Positions 16,937 to 24,812 of a stretch of 64,000 bases of DNA are shown in pieces. Each line of letters opens with the position of its first letter. Position 1 is the first letter of the stretch. The notes under the pieces are model-generated. The model saw only the letters and a program-made list of their open reading frames with translations, did no database searches and had not been told where the DNA came from. The DNA is from Verrucomicrobiota bacterium. GTDB lineage: Bacteria; Verrucomicrobiota; Verrucomicrobiia; Verrucomicrobiales; Akkermansiaceae. Position numbers and translations under genes: made by a program. Location of the stretch: positions 62,001-126,000 of the forward strand of contig RDYP01000002.1 of assembly GCA_004293445.1 (NCBI GenBank), in the 5' to 3' direction.

Positions 16937-18214
16937 ATGTTCACCGCCGTCCAAGAACCGCCACCGCTCCCCGCAGGCAATGATGCCTCCGGGACGAGCG
17001 CACGCTTTGCACCCGGCATGGACGGAGCAACCTTGCTGGCGATCATCTTCCGCGTCTGCAAGGAGATCCGCGTCTCGGACATCCAAATGCGCGCCGAGCG
17101 CCCCGTTTACATCCATACCAACAAAGGCGTGGAGAAACTCGACATGCTCGGGATTCTCAGCGACCGGCACATGGACTCGATCCTCAAAGAGCTCATCAGC
17201 CATCGCGAAAGCGCCAGCTGCAGCTTCGGCGACAACGAAAACCTTCCCCTCACGCTCGAGGAAAAGATCGCCAACGCCATCCGTGAATTCGTCGAACGTA
17301 AGGTGGCCGATTTCTCATGCGACGGCGTTCCGATGGGCAACGATGGCGAACGCTCCGGTCGCCTCCGTATCCAAGCACACCTCAGCTCGTCCGGCCTCGG
17401 GATCACCTGCCGCATTCTCAACGATTTCATCCCGGAACTCGAAAGCCTCGGCATCGATCCCGATACCAATGCCACACTGCGCCAAGCCGTCCAGAAACGC
17501 GCCGGCCTTTGTCTGGTGACCGGCCCCACGGGCTCCGGCAAATCCACCACCCTCGCCGCCCTCATCGATTGGCTGCGCCGCAATCACGGCAAGCACATCG
17601 TTACCGTGGAAGATCCGATCGAATACCAGTATCCGGACGACATGGAAGACCCGGAATACCCGGGCCGTCGGGTCGCTTGCCCCAGCGTGGTCACCCAGCA
17701 GGAAGTCGGCCGCGACCTCCATTCCTACCGTCAGGGATTGAAGGACGTCTTACGCAAGGCCCCGCATGTGATTCTGCTCGGTGAGATTCGCGACCGTGAG
17801 GCGATGGAAACTTGCATGGAGGCCGCCCAAACCGGCCACCTCGTGCTCTCCACCCTGCACACCACCGGTGCCGTCAAAACCATCGGCCGCATCCTCGAGC
17901 TCTACCCCAAGGAAAGCCACGGCTCCATCCTCTCACGACTCTCTGAAATCCTTATTTTCATCCACTCGCAAGGCCTGCTCAACGGCGTCCAACGCCGCGT
18001 GCTCACTTACGAATTCCTGCAAAACAACGACGACTCCGTCGCCTCAGCGATTGCCAATTACGAGGCAGGCGCACGATCCCTAGAAGACGTGATCCGCCGT
18101 GCCGGCAATATCGAATGGGACGCCAACCTCCGCCGCCTGCTACGCCAAGGGCTGATTACCGAACACACTTTCGAGAACGCACGAATGAACCGGGACGATT
18201 CAGAAATCCTCTAG
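16937..18214 (+). CDS. PilT-like twitching/retraction ATPase
   Basis: Secretion/pilus ATPase of 425 residues. Walker A GPTGSGKST is at residues 196-204, the Asp box is VTVEDPIEYQY, Walker B is VILLGEIRD and the His box is TGHLVLSTLHT, in the order expected for PilT/PilB ATPases. It lacks the C-terminal zinc CxxC pairs of GspE/PilB and the long N-terminal domain, so a PilT/PilU-like (retraction) role is more likely than extension. It carries extra residues compared with PilT around 125-145 (CDGVPMGNDGERSG). It is followed 59 bp later by the first prepilin. Confidence 0.83.
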   Translation: MFTAVQEPPPLPAGNDASGTSARFAPGMDGATLLAIIFRVCKEIRVSDIQMRAERPVYIHTNKGVEKLDMLGILSDRHMDSILKELISHRESASCSFGDNENLPLTLEEKIANAIREFVERKVADFSCDGVPMGNDGERSGRLRIQAHLSSSGLGITCRILNDFIPELESLGIDPDTNATLRQAVQKRAGLCLVTGPTGSGKSTTLAALIDWLRRNHGKHIVTVEDPIEYQYPDDMEDPEYPGRRVACPSVVTQQEVGRDLHSYRQGLKDVLRKAPHVILLGEIRDREAMETCMEAAQTGHLVLSTLHTTGAVKTIGRILELYPKESHGSILSRLSEILIFIHSQGLLNGVQRRVLTYEFLQNNDDSVASAIANYEAGARSLEDVIRRAGNIEWDANLRRLLRQGLITEHTFENARMNRDDSEIL

Positions 18215-18273
18215 GTTCACCCATGCGGCCTCCCTCCCAGGACAAGAAACACACCCCTAACGAATAGACACAC

Positions 18274-18693
18274 ATGAAACTGACACACATCAACAAGCGC
18301 GCGAAAGGCATGACGCTCCTCGAGCTGACGGTCGTCATCCTCGTTCTGCTTTCCCTCATCTCCATCCTCTTCATCGGCGCCCGCGCCTGGAAGAAGGGCT
18401 CCGACCGCGCCGCCAACATCATGGTGGTCCGCAACGTCCAACAGGCCGTTCGCTCCTACCAAAACATGAACAACATCTCCGTCGGTGCCGCCGTCGATGC
18501 CACCGTTGCCGGCCCCATCTTCGGACCCGGAGACTTCATCGAGAACCTTCCCACCCACCCCGTGGCAGGACTCTCCTACACCTACACCGGAACCGTTCCC
18601 GCCATTGGAACGCTGTTCACCTCGAGCACCGGCACCCCGACCAATGGGGGAGCTCTCAGTGACTACGCTCCAACCAACTACCAAGACTGGTAA
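18274..18693 (+). CDS. Type IV prepilin, tandem copy 1
   Basis: 139 residues. A 12-residue basic leader ends in AKG, then the mature N-terminus MTLLE carries Glu at +5 and a ~22-residue hydrophobic helix (LTVVILVLLSLISILFIGA). This is the classic prepilin-peptidase processing site, though +1 is Met rather than Phe. The head domain is short, rich in Thr/Ser/Gly, lacks cysteines and ends YQDW. It differs from copy 3 (19443) at roughly 11 of 139 positions. It may be a major pilin or a GspG-like pseudopilin. It is followed by a hairpin 17 bases after the stop. Confidence 0.88.
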   Translation: MKLTHINKRAKGMTLLELTVVILVLLSLISILFIGARAWKKGSDRAANIMVVRNVQQAVRSYQNMNNISVGAAVDATVAGPIFGPGDFIENLPTHPVAGLSYTYTGTVPAIGTLFTSSTGTPTNGGALSDYAPTNYQDW

Positions 18694-18709
18694 TTCAGCA
18701 AGACCGCCG

Positions 18710-18740
18710 TTTTTCCATCAGCCCGAGGAGGCTGGAAAAA
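18710..18740 (+). other. Hairpin after prepilin 1
   Basis: TTTTTC plus CAGCC pair with GGCTG plus GAAAAA around a 6-nt loop, leaving a 3-nt bulge on the left arm. The stem has 11 pairs and starts 17 bases past the prepilin 1 stop. It is followed by an A-rich stretch rather than T, so an mRNA-end or processing role is more likely than strong termination. Confidence 0.5.
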
Positions 18741-18760
18741 CAAACAAAGCATCCACATGA

Positions 18761-18815
18761 GGCGGCTTGGCGGGTGATTCCGTCAACCAAAGCACGAGAT
18801 GACTCCCAAGCCGCC
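18761..18815 (+). repeat. Inverted repeat in spacer between prepilins 1 and 2
   Basis: Perfect 10-bp arms GGCGGCTTGG (18761-18770) and CCAAGCCGCC (18806-18815) are separated by 35 bases, ending 42 bases before the prepilin 2 start. The second spacer has a structurally similar but sequence-unrelated element at 19335-19383. Confidence 0.6.
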
Positions 18816-18857
18816 CTTGCCCACTTTTCAAATCTCTCCCCAAACGTCGTAACAACC

Positions 18858-19277
18858 ATGAAATGCACTCGCATCACCCGGCCCGCGAAAGGCATGACGC
18901 TTCTCGAACTGACCGTCGTCATCCTCGTTCTGCTGTCCCTCATGTCCATCCTCTTCATCGGCGCCCGCGCTTGGAAGAAGGGCTCCGACCGCGCCGCCAA
19001 CATCATGGTGATCCGCAACGTCCAACAGGCCGTTCGCTCCTATCAAAACATGAACAATGTCGCGGTCGGCGCCACCGTTGGAGTCACCACCGCAGGCCCG
19101 ATCTTCGGTGCCGGGAACTTCATCCAGAATCTTCCAACCCACCCTGTGGCAGGACTCTCCTACACCTACACGGGAACCGTCCCTGCCATTGGAACGCTGT
19201 TCGCATCGAGCACCGGAACCCCAACCAACGGCGGAGCCCTCAGCGACTACGCTCCGAGCAACTACCAAGACTGGTGA
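18858..19277 (+). CDS. Type IV prepilin, tandem copy 2
   Basis: 139 residues from ATG 18858, same design as copy 1: leader ending AKG, MTLLE at the cleavage site, hydrophobic helix, identical core AWKKGSDRAANIM and NVQQAVRSYQNMNN, same C-terminal YQDW. Differences from the other two copies cluster in the head (NVAVGATVGVTTAGPIFGAGNFIQN and FASS). It has Cys3, but in the leader, which is removed. An in-frame extension to 18774 has no prepilin leader features and is rejected. It is the middle of three tandem paralogues. Confidence 0.88.
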   Translation: MKCTRITRPAKGMTLLELTVVILVLLSLMSILFIGARAWKKGSDRAANIMVIRNVQQAVRSYQNMNNVAVGATVGVTTAGPIFGAGNFIQNLPTHPVAGLSYTYTGTVPAIGTLFASSTGTPTNGGALSDYAPSNYQDW

Positions 19278-19285
19278 TCGCTGTT

Positions 19286-19319
19286 CGGCTTCCTTTCCCC
19301 AAGCGGAAACAGGAAGCCG
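19286..19319 (+). other. Hairpin after prepilin 2
   Basis: CGGCTTCCT (19286-19294) pairs perfectly with AGGAAGCCG (19311-19319); the loop has a further internal TTCC/GGAA pairing. It begins eight bases past the stop and has no T-tract, matching the placement of the hairpins behind prepilins 1 and 3. Confidence 0.55.
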
Positions 19320-19334
19320 TCGCGACCACCCTCC

Positions 19335-19383
19335 GCCCGGGAGAGCACCTCAGTCCAACAAGGCTAGGTTCACTCTCCCGGGC
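19335..19383 (+). repeat. Inverted repeat in spacer between prepilins 2 and 3
   Basis: Perfect 11-bp arms GCCCGGGAGAG (19335-19345) and CTCTCCCGGGC (19373-19383) are separated by 27 bases and lie 59 bases before the prepilin 3 start. It is the counterpart of 18761-18815 in position but not in sequence. Confidence 0.6.
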
Positions 19384-19442
19384 CAGCCGCCGGAACCCCG
19401 GCCACACTCCCCGATAATAACACACAACACACCCACACCCGC

Positions 19443-19862
19443 ATGAAACTGACCCGCATCACCCGTCCCGCAAAAGGCATGACGCTCCTCGAGCTGACCG
19501 TCGTCATCCTCGTCCTGCTCTCCCTCATGTCCATCCTCTTCATCGGCGCCCGCGCTTGGAAGAAGGGCTCCGACCGTGCCGCCAACATCATGGTGATCCG
19601 CAACGTCCAACAGGCCGTTCGCTCCTATCAAAACATGAACAACATCGCCGTCGGTGCCGCCGTCGATGCCACCGTCGCCGGCCCCATCTTCGGACCTGGA
19701 GACTTCATCGAGAACCTCCCCACCCACCCTGTGGCAGGACTCTCCTACACCTACACCGGAACCGTTCCCGCCATTGGAACGCTGTTCACATCGAGCACCG
19801 GCACCCCGACCAACGGCGGCACCCTTGCAGACTACGCACCGTCGAATTTCCAAGACTGGTAA
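19443..19862 (+). CDS. Type IV prepilin, tandem copy 3
   Basis: 139 residues with the same leader/cleavage site (AKG|MTLLE) and helix as copies 1 and 2. Its head (GAAVDATVAGPIFGPGDFIEN) matches copy 1 while its leader (TRITRPAKG) and LMS/MVI residues match copy 2. This mosaic suggests recombination or gene conversion among the copies. The C-terminus differs slightly (GGTLADYAPSNFQDW). The Thr/Ser-rich head would offer O-glycosylation sites. It precedes the assembly genes, separated by a strong hairpin. Confidence 0.88.
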   Translation: MKLTRITRPAKGMTLLELTVVILVLLSLMSILFIGARAWKKGSDRAANIMVIRNVQQAVRSYQNMNNIAVGAAVDATVAGPIFGPGDFIENLPTHPVAGLSYTYTGTVPAIGTLFTSSTGTPTNGGTLADYAPSNFQDW

Positions 19863-19873
19863 AGTTCGCTCAT

Positions 19874-19906
19874 CGATGCGGCCGGGTGACAGACCCGGCC
19901 GCATCG
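19874..19906 (+). other. Strong stem-loop between prepilins and assembly genes
   Basis: A perfect 14-bp stem, CGATGCGGCCGGGT and ACCCGGCCGCATCG, encloses a 5-nt loop (GACAG). It starts 11 bases past the prepilin 3 stop. No T-tract follows. It may stabilise the abundant pilin mRNA or attenuate transcription into the assembly genes (inference). Confidence 0.7.
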
Positions 19907-20015
19907 GACTCGATCCCGATCACCCTGCCAATTTCCGTGGCGGGCAATCGGTCGCTCATCCTCTCCCCCAAAAGCTCCCCCCGGCCGATGCTCGCACACT
20001 CAAGCAATTCGTCTC

Positions 20016-21806
20016 TTGGTCGCCTACCAACATCCAGCGGGTCTCAACCCTCTCCAACGCTTCCGCCAAGCGGGCGCCATCCTCAAAGGCACCAGCCGCG
20101 CGGTTAACGAAGCCTGGTACCGCAGCGCTCTCGACCTCGATCTCCAGCTCCATCTGCGGGTCGATGGCATCCGCATCGACTCGCATATCTACGACCGCCG
20201 CTCCCGCGAATGGACCAAGGGCCCACTCCTCGACGAAGCCCTCGCCCGCGATCCCGCAGCCATCCCCTCTTTCGCCGAGGAAGTCATCGATCTCGCCCGC
20301 AAAGCCGGTGCCGATGCGATGGGCGTGATTCTCCACATCGCCGACGAATTCGCGACGTCGGAACTCAAGCCGGAACTCGACAATCCGGCCTCGCTCCCCG
20401 AGCTCCGCAACACGATCGAAAACGATCCCAAATCCGTTCTCGACGACTCCTCGGTTTCAGCCACCGAAAGCAGCTGGCGACTCATCCCCTACCCGGCCGC
20501 GGGAGGCGAAGCCATCGCCACGACCGTCTGCATCAGCAGAAATTGGGCGAACCTACTCTCTTCGATCCGCAAATTCGGCGAAGCTCGGAATTTCCCGCTC
20601 ATTACCCGCGCCACCAGCGCACCGCTGATCAGCCTGCTCGCCCTCCCCGCACTGAAAACAGACGAGCTCAGCCGACCCCTGATCGCCATACTCCCTTATC
20701 CACGCTTTACGCTGCTCGCATTCTTCAACGAGCACGGTGATCTCCGTCTGCTACGCACCCTTCAACACCGCGGCCAACGACGCCCAACCCAGCTCCGTCA
20801 GGCCGTCGCCACCACCGCGGCTGCCCTCGAGCTGGCAGACCCAGAAGTCTTCCTCATGCCATCCACCAGCGAGCCAGGGGATGTGCATTTGTTGGCCGAT
20901 CTCCAAACGGCCTTCCCTACCACCTCACTCCGGGAGCTCGATGCCTCGAACTCCGAACCCCACGAGTCCACTCCACTCACGGGCTGCCCCGAACTCCGTA
21001 TCGCCGCAAGCCTCGCCGAGACAACGGAAAGCCCCCTCGCCACGTCACACACTTTCTCCATCCTCCGCGGCGAAGGATGGGCAACGCAAGATTTCCTGCC
21101 CGTCGCCACCGAAGACGCCGAAACCTTCCCCACCCGCAGCGAAATGAAGTTGCTGCGCTCGGCTCGATACGCGCAGATCGTCTTCGCTCTCGTCGCCCTC
21201 GTCGCCCTCACTTGGACCATGCTCCAAATGTACGAGATGATGCGTCAACCGGCGTGGAAGTTCGACCCCAATAGCGCCGAATCCCAGCGCCAACGCCTCG
21301 CCAATCTCACCGCTGAACGTTCCAAGATCGATCACTGGGACAACCTTCTCGAAGACCGCTCGAAAGCCTGGACCACCATGGAGTTGCTCGCCGAGCTGTT
21401 CCCGGAAAAAAGCGGCTTCCTCGTAAAAACCTTCAACCACAGCGTCCGCTCCGAACCCAGCCCGGGCCAGGCGAAATCCGGCTTCGTCCGCGAATGGAAA
21501 ATCACCGGCCTCTCCCGCGACGAAGCGCTGGAAAGACTCGCAGTGCTCAATACCCGCGACGGGATCTCATCCATCTTCAACCTAGTCGCAAAAAACACCG
21601 ACAACCCATCCTTCCGCACCGACTTCCCCAGCCGCAGCCTCGTGGTGAATGTCCGGACCCTCGAAAATGGGATCTATCGCCCAGGCCCCGTCGACGAACT
21701 CTCCACCCTCGATGAGGCCACCTACCCCTTCTCTTTCGATCTCACGATCACCCAGCGCTTCGAATCCTCCGATCCGATGGCCGTCACCGCAGCCGCCGCT
21801 CCCTGA
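20016..21806 (+). CDS. Fused PilM/PilN-like (GspL-like) inner-membrane assembly protein
   Basis: 596 residues with a single transmembrane segment around 385-405 (IVFALVALVALTWTML). About 380 residues precede it, with a possible actin-like PilM/GspL fold (LHLRVDGIRIDSHIYD, later LIAILPYPRFTLLAFFNEHG). About 185 residues follow it, as in PilN/GspL. This layout equals a PilM-PilN fusion or GspL. The only plausible start in this frame near the hairpin is TTG 20016; no ATG or GTG lies between the upstream stop and there, so the true N-terminus is uncertain. It is followed 24 bp later by the PilO-like gene. Assignment rests on topology and position rather than a clear motif. Confidence 0.6.
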   Translation: MVAYQHPAGLNPLQRFRQAGAILKGTSRAVNEAWYRSALDLDLQLHLRVDGIRIDSHIYDRRSREWTKGPLLDEALARDPAAIPSFAEEVIDLARKAGADAMGVILHIADEFATSELKPELDNPASLPELRNTIENDPKSVLDDSSVSATESSWRLIPYPAAGGEAIATTVCISRNWANLLSSIRKFGEARNFPLITRATSAPLISLLALPALKTDELSRPLIAILPYPRFTLLAFFNEHGDLRLLRTLQHRGQRRPTQLRQAVATTAAALELADPEVFLMPSTSEPGDVHLLADLQTAFPTTSLRELDASNSEPHESTPLTGCPELRIAASLAETTESPLATSHTFSILRGEGWATQDFLPVATEDAETFPTRSEMKLLRSARYAQIVFALVALVALTWTMLQMYEMMRQPAWKFDPNSAESQRQRLANLTAERSKIDHWDNLLEDRSKAWTTMELLAELFPEKSGFLVKTFNHSVRSEPSPGQAKSGFVREWKITGLSRDEALERLAVLNTRDGISSIFNLVAKNTDNPSFRTDFPSRSLVVNVRTLENGIYRPGPVDELSTLDEATYPFSFDLTITQRFESSDPMAVTAAAAP

Positions 21807-21830
21807 CTGCGTTCCCTCTCGCACCGCGAC

Positions 21831-22364
21831 ATGTTTTACCGCCAATCCATCCTCATTTTCGGCTTCATCCTGCCCCTCCTCGCTTGCGTGGGAGTGTTCG
21901 CCGGAGGCCTCGCCATCAAATCAAACGCGACCGCTTCTTTCGAAAACAAGCAGACCTTGTTCAAAGCTACCGAGATGAATCGCTTCGGCTCGATCGGCCT
22001 CGAAACCCAAGTCGGAAAACGCCGTGAGCACTTCGAACGCTGGAACGAGCAAATGAAAAACGAATCGTCGAATTCGATCACCTCCCACCTCAAGGAGATC
22101 GGTGACATGCTCCCAGCTAAGGAATTCCAACAAACCGCGGCGGAATACCCACCCGGCAAGGCGGGATTTGCCACCAGCTCGGCCCAGAAATCCTCGCAAG
22201 TCAGACTCGCTTTCCGCGGCACCTTCCGCTCGATGCAGCGGGCCTTCCTCGAATTGGAAACCCGCATGCCGCAACTCCAACTCCAGGAGCTCAAAATTGA
22301 TCCCAGTTCCTCTTCCTCGTCCGGCCTGAACTTCCAGGTCACCTACACCGCTTGGGAAAAATGA
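21831..22364 (+). CDS. PilO/GspM-position membrane protein
   Basis: 177 residues with an N-terminal membrane segment (ILIFGFILPLLACVGVFAGGLAI), then a coiled-coil-like stretch (LETQVGKRREHFERWNEQMKN) and a compact C-terminal domain (QVRLAFRGTFRSMQRAFLELE). This is the PilO/GspM architecture, and the gene lies between the PilM/N-like and secretin genes where pilO is expected. It is shorter than Akkermansia Amuc_1100, the pilus-associated protein encoded at a similar place. It would link the inner-membrane platform to the periplasm. Its stop overlaps the next start (ATGA). Confidence 0.6.
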   Translation: MFYRQSILIFGFILPLLACVGVFAGGLAIKSNATASFENKQTLFKATEMNRFGSIGLETQVGKRREHFERWNEQMKNESSNSITSHLKEIGDMLPAKEFQQTAAEYPPGKAGFATSSAQKSSQVRLAFRGTFRSMQRAFLELETRMPQLQLQELKIDPSSSSSSGLNFQVTYTAWEK

Positions 22365-22993
22365 CGATCGCCTGCAAAGTCCCATCCCACCCAAGGACCA
22401 CCATCCGGGTCTTCCTCCTGTTTGGCACCTTCGTCACGGCTCTCCACGCAGTCGATACCGTCAATCCCGGCACGACTCCGGATTCCGACCTCGGCCCCTC
22501 GCGCTACGCCGGCGCGAAGATCTCCGATTACGTGAAGGATCTCTCCGCCCGCTTCGCCATCCGCACCCGGGTCACCGACCCCTTCGCCCGGCATCAGGAT
22601 CCAGAGTTCAAGCCCGCACAACCCAAACTCATCACGAAAACCGCAATCCAACGCTACCGACCCGAGCCCCCGATAGCCTTCTCCGATGTGATCCGGTCGA
22701 TCAAGGTCAACATGGTCACCCCGGACAAACAGCAATTCCTCATCGCCGGCCGCAGTTTCCGACGCGGCGAAGTGTTCCCGCTCCAACTCCCAAACGGCAA
22801 GCAACTCAAAGTCCAAGTGACTTCGGTGAGCTCCACCCGCATCGATTTCCGCAATATCGAAACCGGCGAAACCGCACCGCTCAAACTCGACATCTTCCCT
22901 CCCGGCATGCGCAAGGGCAGCGGAAAAATCTCTGCACCCGGCCTCCAAACACCCGGTTCCAACACGCCACTTCAAGTCCAGCCTTCCCCATGA
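22361..22993 (+). CDS. Exported protein in the PilP position
   Basis: 210 residues from ATG 22361 with a signal-like N-terminus (TTIRVFLLFGTFVTALHA). The mature part has a predicted beta-rich stretch (QQFLIAGRSFRRGEVFPL, LKVQVTSVSSTRIDFRNIETGE) resembling the small beta domain of PilP/GspC linker proteins. No lipobox is visible, unlike classical PilP. The sequence NPGTTPDSDLGPS near its mature start is echoed by IPGTTPDSEEPAG in the secretin encoded next. It probably bridges the platform and secretin, by position. Confidence 0.5.
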   Translation: MTIACKVPSHPRTTIRVFLLFGTFVTALHAVDTVNPGTTPDSDLGPSRYAGAKISDYVKDLSARFAIRTRVTDPFARHQDPEFKPAQPKLITKTAIQRYRPEPPIAFSDVIRSIKVNMVTPDKQQFLIAGRSFRRGEVFPLQLPNGKQLKVQVTSVSSTRIDFRNIETGETAPLKLDIFPPGMRKGSGKISAPGLQTPGSNTPLQVQPSP

Positions 22994-23051
22994 CCCCCGC
23001 CACCACCACGGCACTCATCGTCGCACGATAGCATCGCACACCTCACTCGTC

Positions 23052-24770
23052 ATGAAGCACGCACTCACCTTCTCCACACTGCTGGCCCTCTCGCTGGCAT
23101 CCGCTTTCGCCCAAGAACCGCCCGCCCTCGATCCCGCCATTCCGGCACTCCCGGAACCGGCCCCGCCATCTGCACCATCCACTCCCGCGGACGAGCCCCC
23201 CCCTGCCACCGAGACGGCACCGCTGCCGGTCGATCCCACGATCCCCGGGACGACTCCAGATTCAGAGGAACCCGCAGGTAGCAACGAGATCCAAGAGTCC
23301 GATGAGGGCTATCTGATCAAAGATGCTCCCCTCAACGACATGTTCCAGTTCCTCGCGAAACAGGCGGGCCGCCAATACTTTCACAACGCCAAACTGCTGA
23401 CTCCAGAGTTCAAAGTCACCGGCCACCTGAACGACGGCGACCCACTCCAACAAATGGAGGAGCTTGCCTTCATGTATGGCCTGACCCTCTACACCAAAGG
23501 CAGCACCATCTACGCCCTCAGCTCGGCCCAGCTCAGCCAACTTCCAAGCTCGGAGTTCCACTACCAACTCCGCTATCTCCGCTCCGCCGATATCGAGCAA
23601 ATCAAGGCCCTGGTCCAGCCCATGCTCACCCCGGGCACCGGCATCGTGAACTTCGAACCAAAGACGAATACCATCGTTATCATCGACACCGCACACCGCA
23701 TCGAACAGGCCAAAGGCCTTCTCAGCCGCATCGACCAGGCGAAGGGCCAAATCGTCGTCGAAACCAAAATCCTGCGCATCAACAGCAGCGCTGCCGAACG
23801 GGTCGGCATCAACTGGTCCGACTCACTCGGCGAATCCGGCGCCTCAATCGAAATCGCCCGCAGCCTCAACAGCATCTTCGGCATCGATACCAATTTCTCT
23901 GCACAGGCGGGCACGACAGGCGAATCCCTCGCTGCTACCGAGAGCGCAGCCGCGAGCAATTTGGTGCTTTCACCGATGCAGCTCAACGGTGTCCTCCGCG
24001 CTCTCGCGGAAGGAAATTTCGCCACCCAGGTTTCCAGCCCGACCCTCATCACCGAAGACAACGAGCAAGGCTCGATCTCGATCATCGATCGCATCCCCAT
24101 CATCACCAAAACCCAAAGCGGATCAGGTGACACTGCCATCGCCACGGAAGAAGTCCGCTACAAAATCGACAGCGCCGACAAGGCCATCACCGAAGATGCT
24201 AACAACCATCGCGAAGTCGGCATCTCGGTGGTCGTCACCCCCACTCTGCTGCCCGATGGAACCATCCGAATGAAGCTCCGCCCACGCTCCGCCCAGATCT
24301 CCGGCACCGTTCAGGGAGCGGAAAATTCCTATCCTCGGGTCACGGAATCCATGGTCGAGTCCCTCTCGCGAATCCCCGATGGTCACTCGCTGGTTGTCGG
24401 CGGCTTCTACGGCGAACTCGAAAACAAGGACCGCTCCAAAATCCCCCTCCTCGGCGACTTGCCGATGATCAACTTTTTCTTCAAGAGCAAGGAGACCATC
24501 AAGGAAAACGCCAGCCTCGTCTTCATCGTCACCCCCACCGCCTACGACCCCGCCAGCACCGGAGCCAACCAATTCCAGTCTGACCGTATCCAACGGAACG
24601 TCGCACTGCCTCTGAGCCACGACTGGGTGGACCCGGAACAGAATCCCGGTCCCGCCCACGAACCCGACCTCCAGCGCACTCTCCGAGGCTTCCGACCGCA
24701 ACAAACGCCGAACTTCCCGGAACCCGCAAGCAAGCAGCCCAAGGAGCGCTTCAGCAGAGTACGCAAGTGA
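23052..24770 (+). CDS. Secretin (PilQ/GspD family) outer-membrane channel
   Basis: 572 residues. A signal peptide (MKHALTFSTLLALSLASAFA) is followed by a Pro-rich linker to ~residue 75. An STN/N0-like domain (YLIKDAPLNDMFQFLAKQAG) and an N1 domain (FHYQLRYLRSADIEQIKALV ... NTIVIIDTAHRIEQAKGLL) lead to the secretin beta-domain (QIVVETKILRINSSAAERVG through VVVTPTLLPDG and IPDGHSLVVGGFYGE, IPLLGDLPMINFFFKSK, LVFIVTPTAYD). The pattern is that of a type II secretion/type IV pilus secretin. A ~65-residue polar tail follows. It forms the outer-membrane pore through which the fibre or substrate passes. Confidence 0.88.
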   Translation: MKHALTFSTLLALSLASAFAQEPPALDPAIPALPEPAPPSAPSTPADEPPPATETAPLPVDPTIPGTTPDSEEPAGSNEIQESDEGYLIKDAPLNDMFQFLAKQAGRQYFHNAKLLTPEFKVTGHLNDGDPLQQMEELAFMYGLTLYTKGSTIYALSSAQLSQLPSSEFHYQLRYLRSADIEQIKALVQPMLTPGTGIVNFEPKTNTIVIIDTAHRIEQAKGLLSRIDQAKGQIVVETKILRINSSAAERVGINWSDSLGESGASIEIARSLNSIFGIDTNFSAQAGTTGESLAATESAAASNLVLSPMQLNGVLRALAEGNFATQVSSPTLITEDNEQGSISIIDRIPIITKTQSGSGDTAIATEEVRYKIDSADKAITEDANNHREVGISVVVTPTLLPDGTIRMKLRPRSAQISGTVQGAENSYPRVTESMVESLSRIPDGHSLVVGGFYGELENKDRSKIPLLGDLPMINFFFKSKETIKENASLVFIVTPTAYDPASTGANQFQSDRIQRNVALPLSHDWVDPEQNPGPAHEPDLQRTLRGFRPQQTPNFPEPASKQPKERFSRVRK

Positions 24771-24812
24771 GCTCCGACACGCGCCCGTCAAAGCCAAGCC
24801 CATGTGATTCCG

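Noticed and set aside
18774-18857. Upstream extension of prepilin copy 2
   Set aside because: It would bury the prepilin leader; ATG 18858 gives the same 139-residue length as the other two copies.
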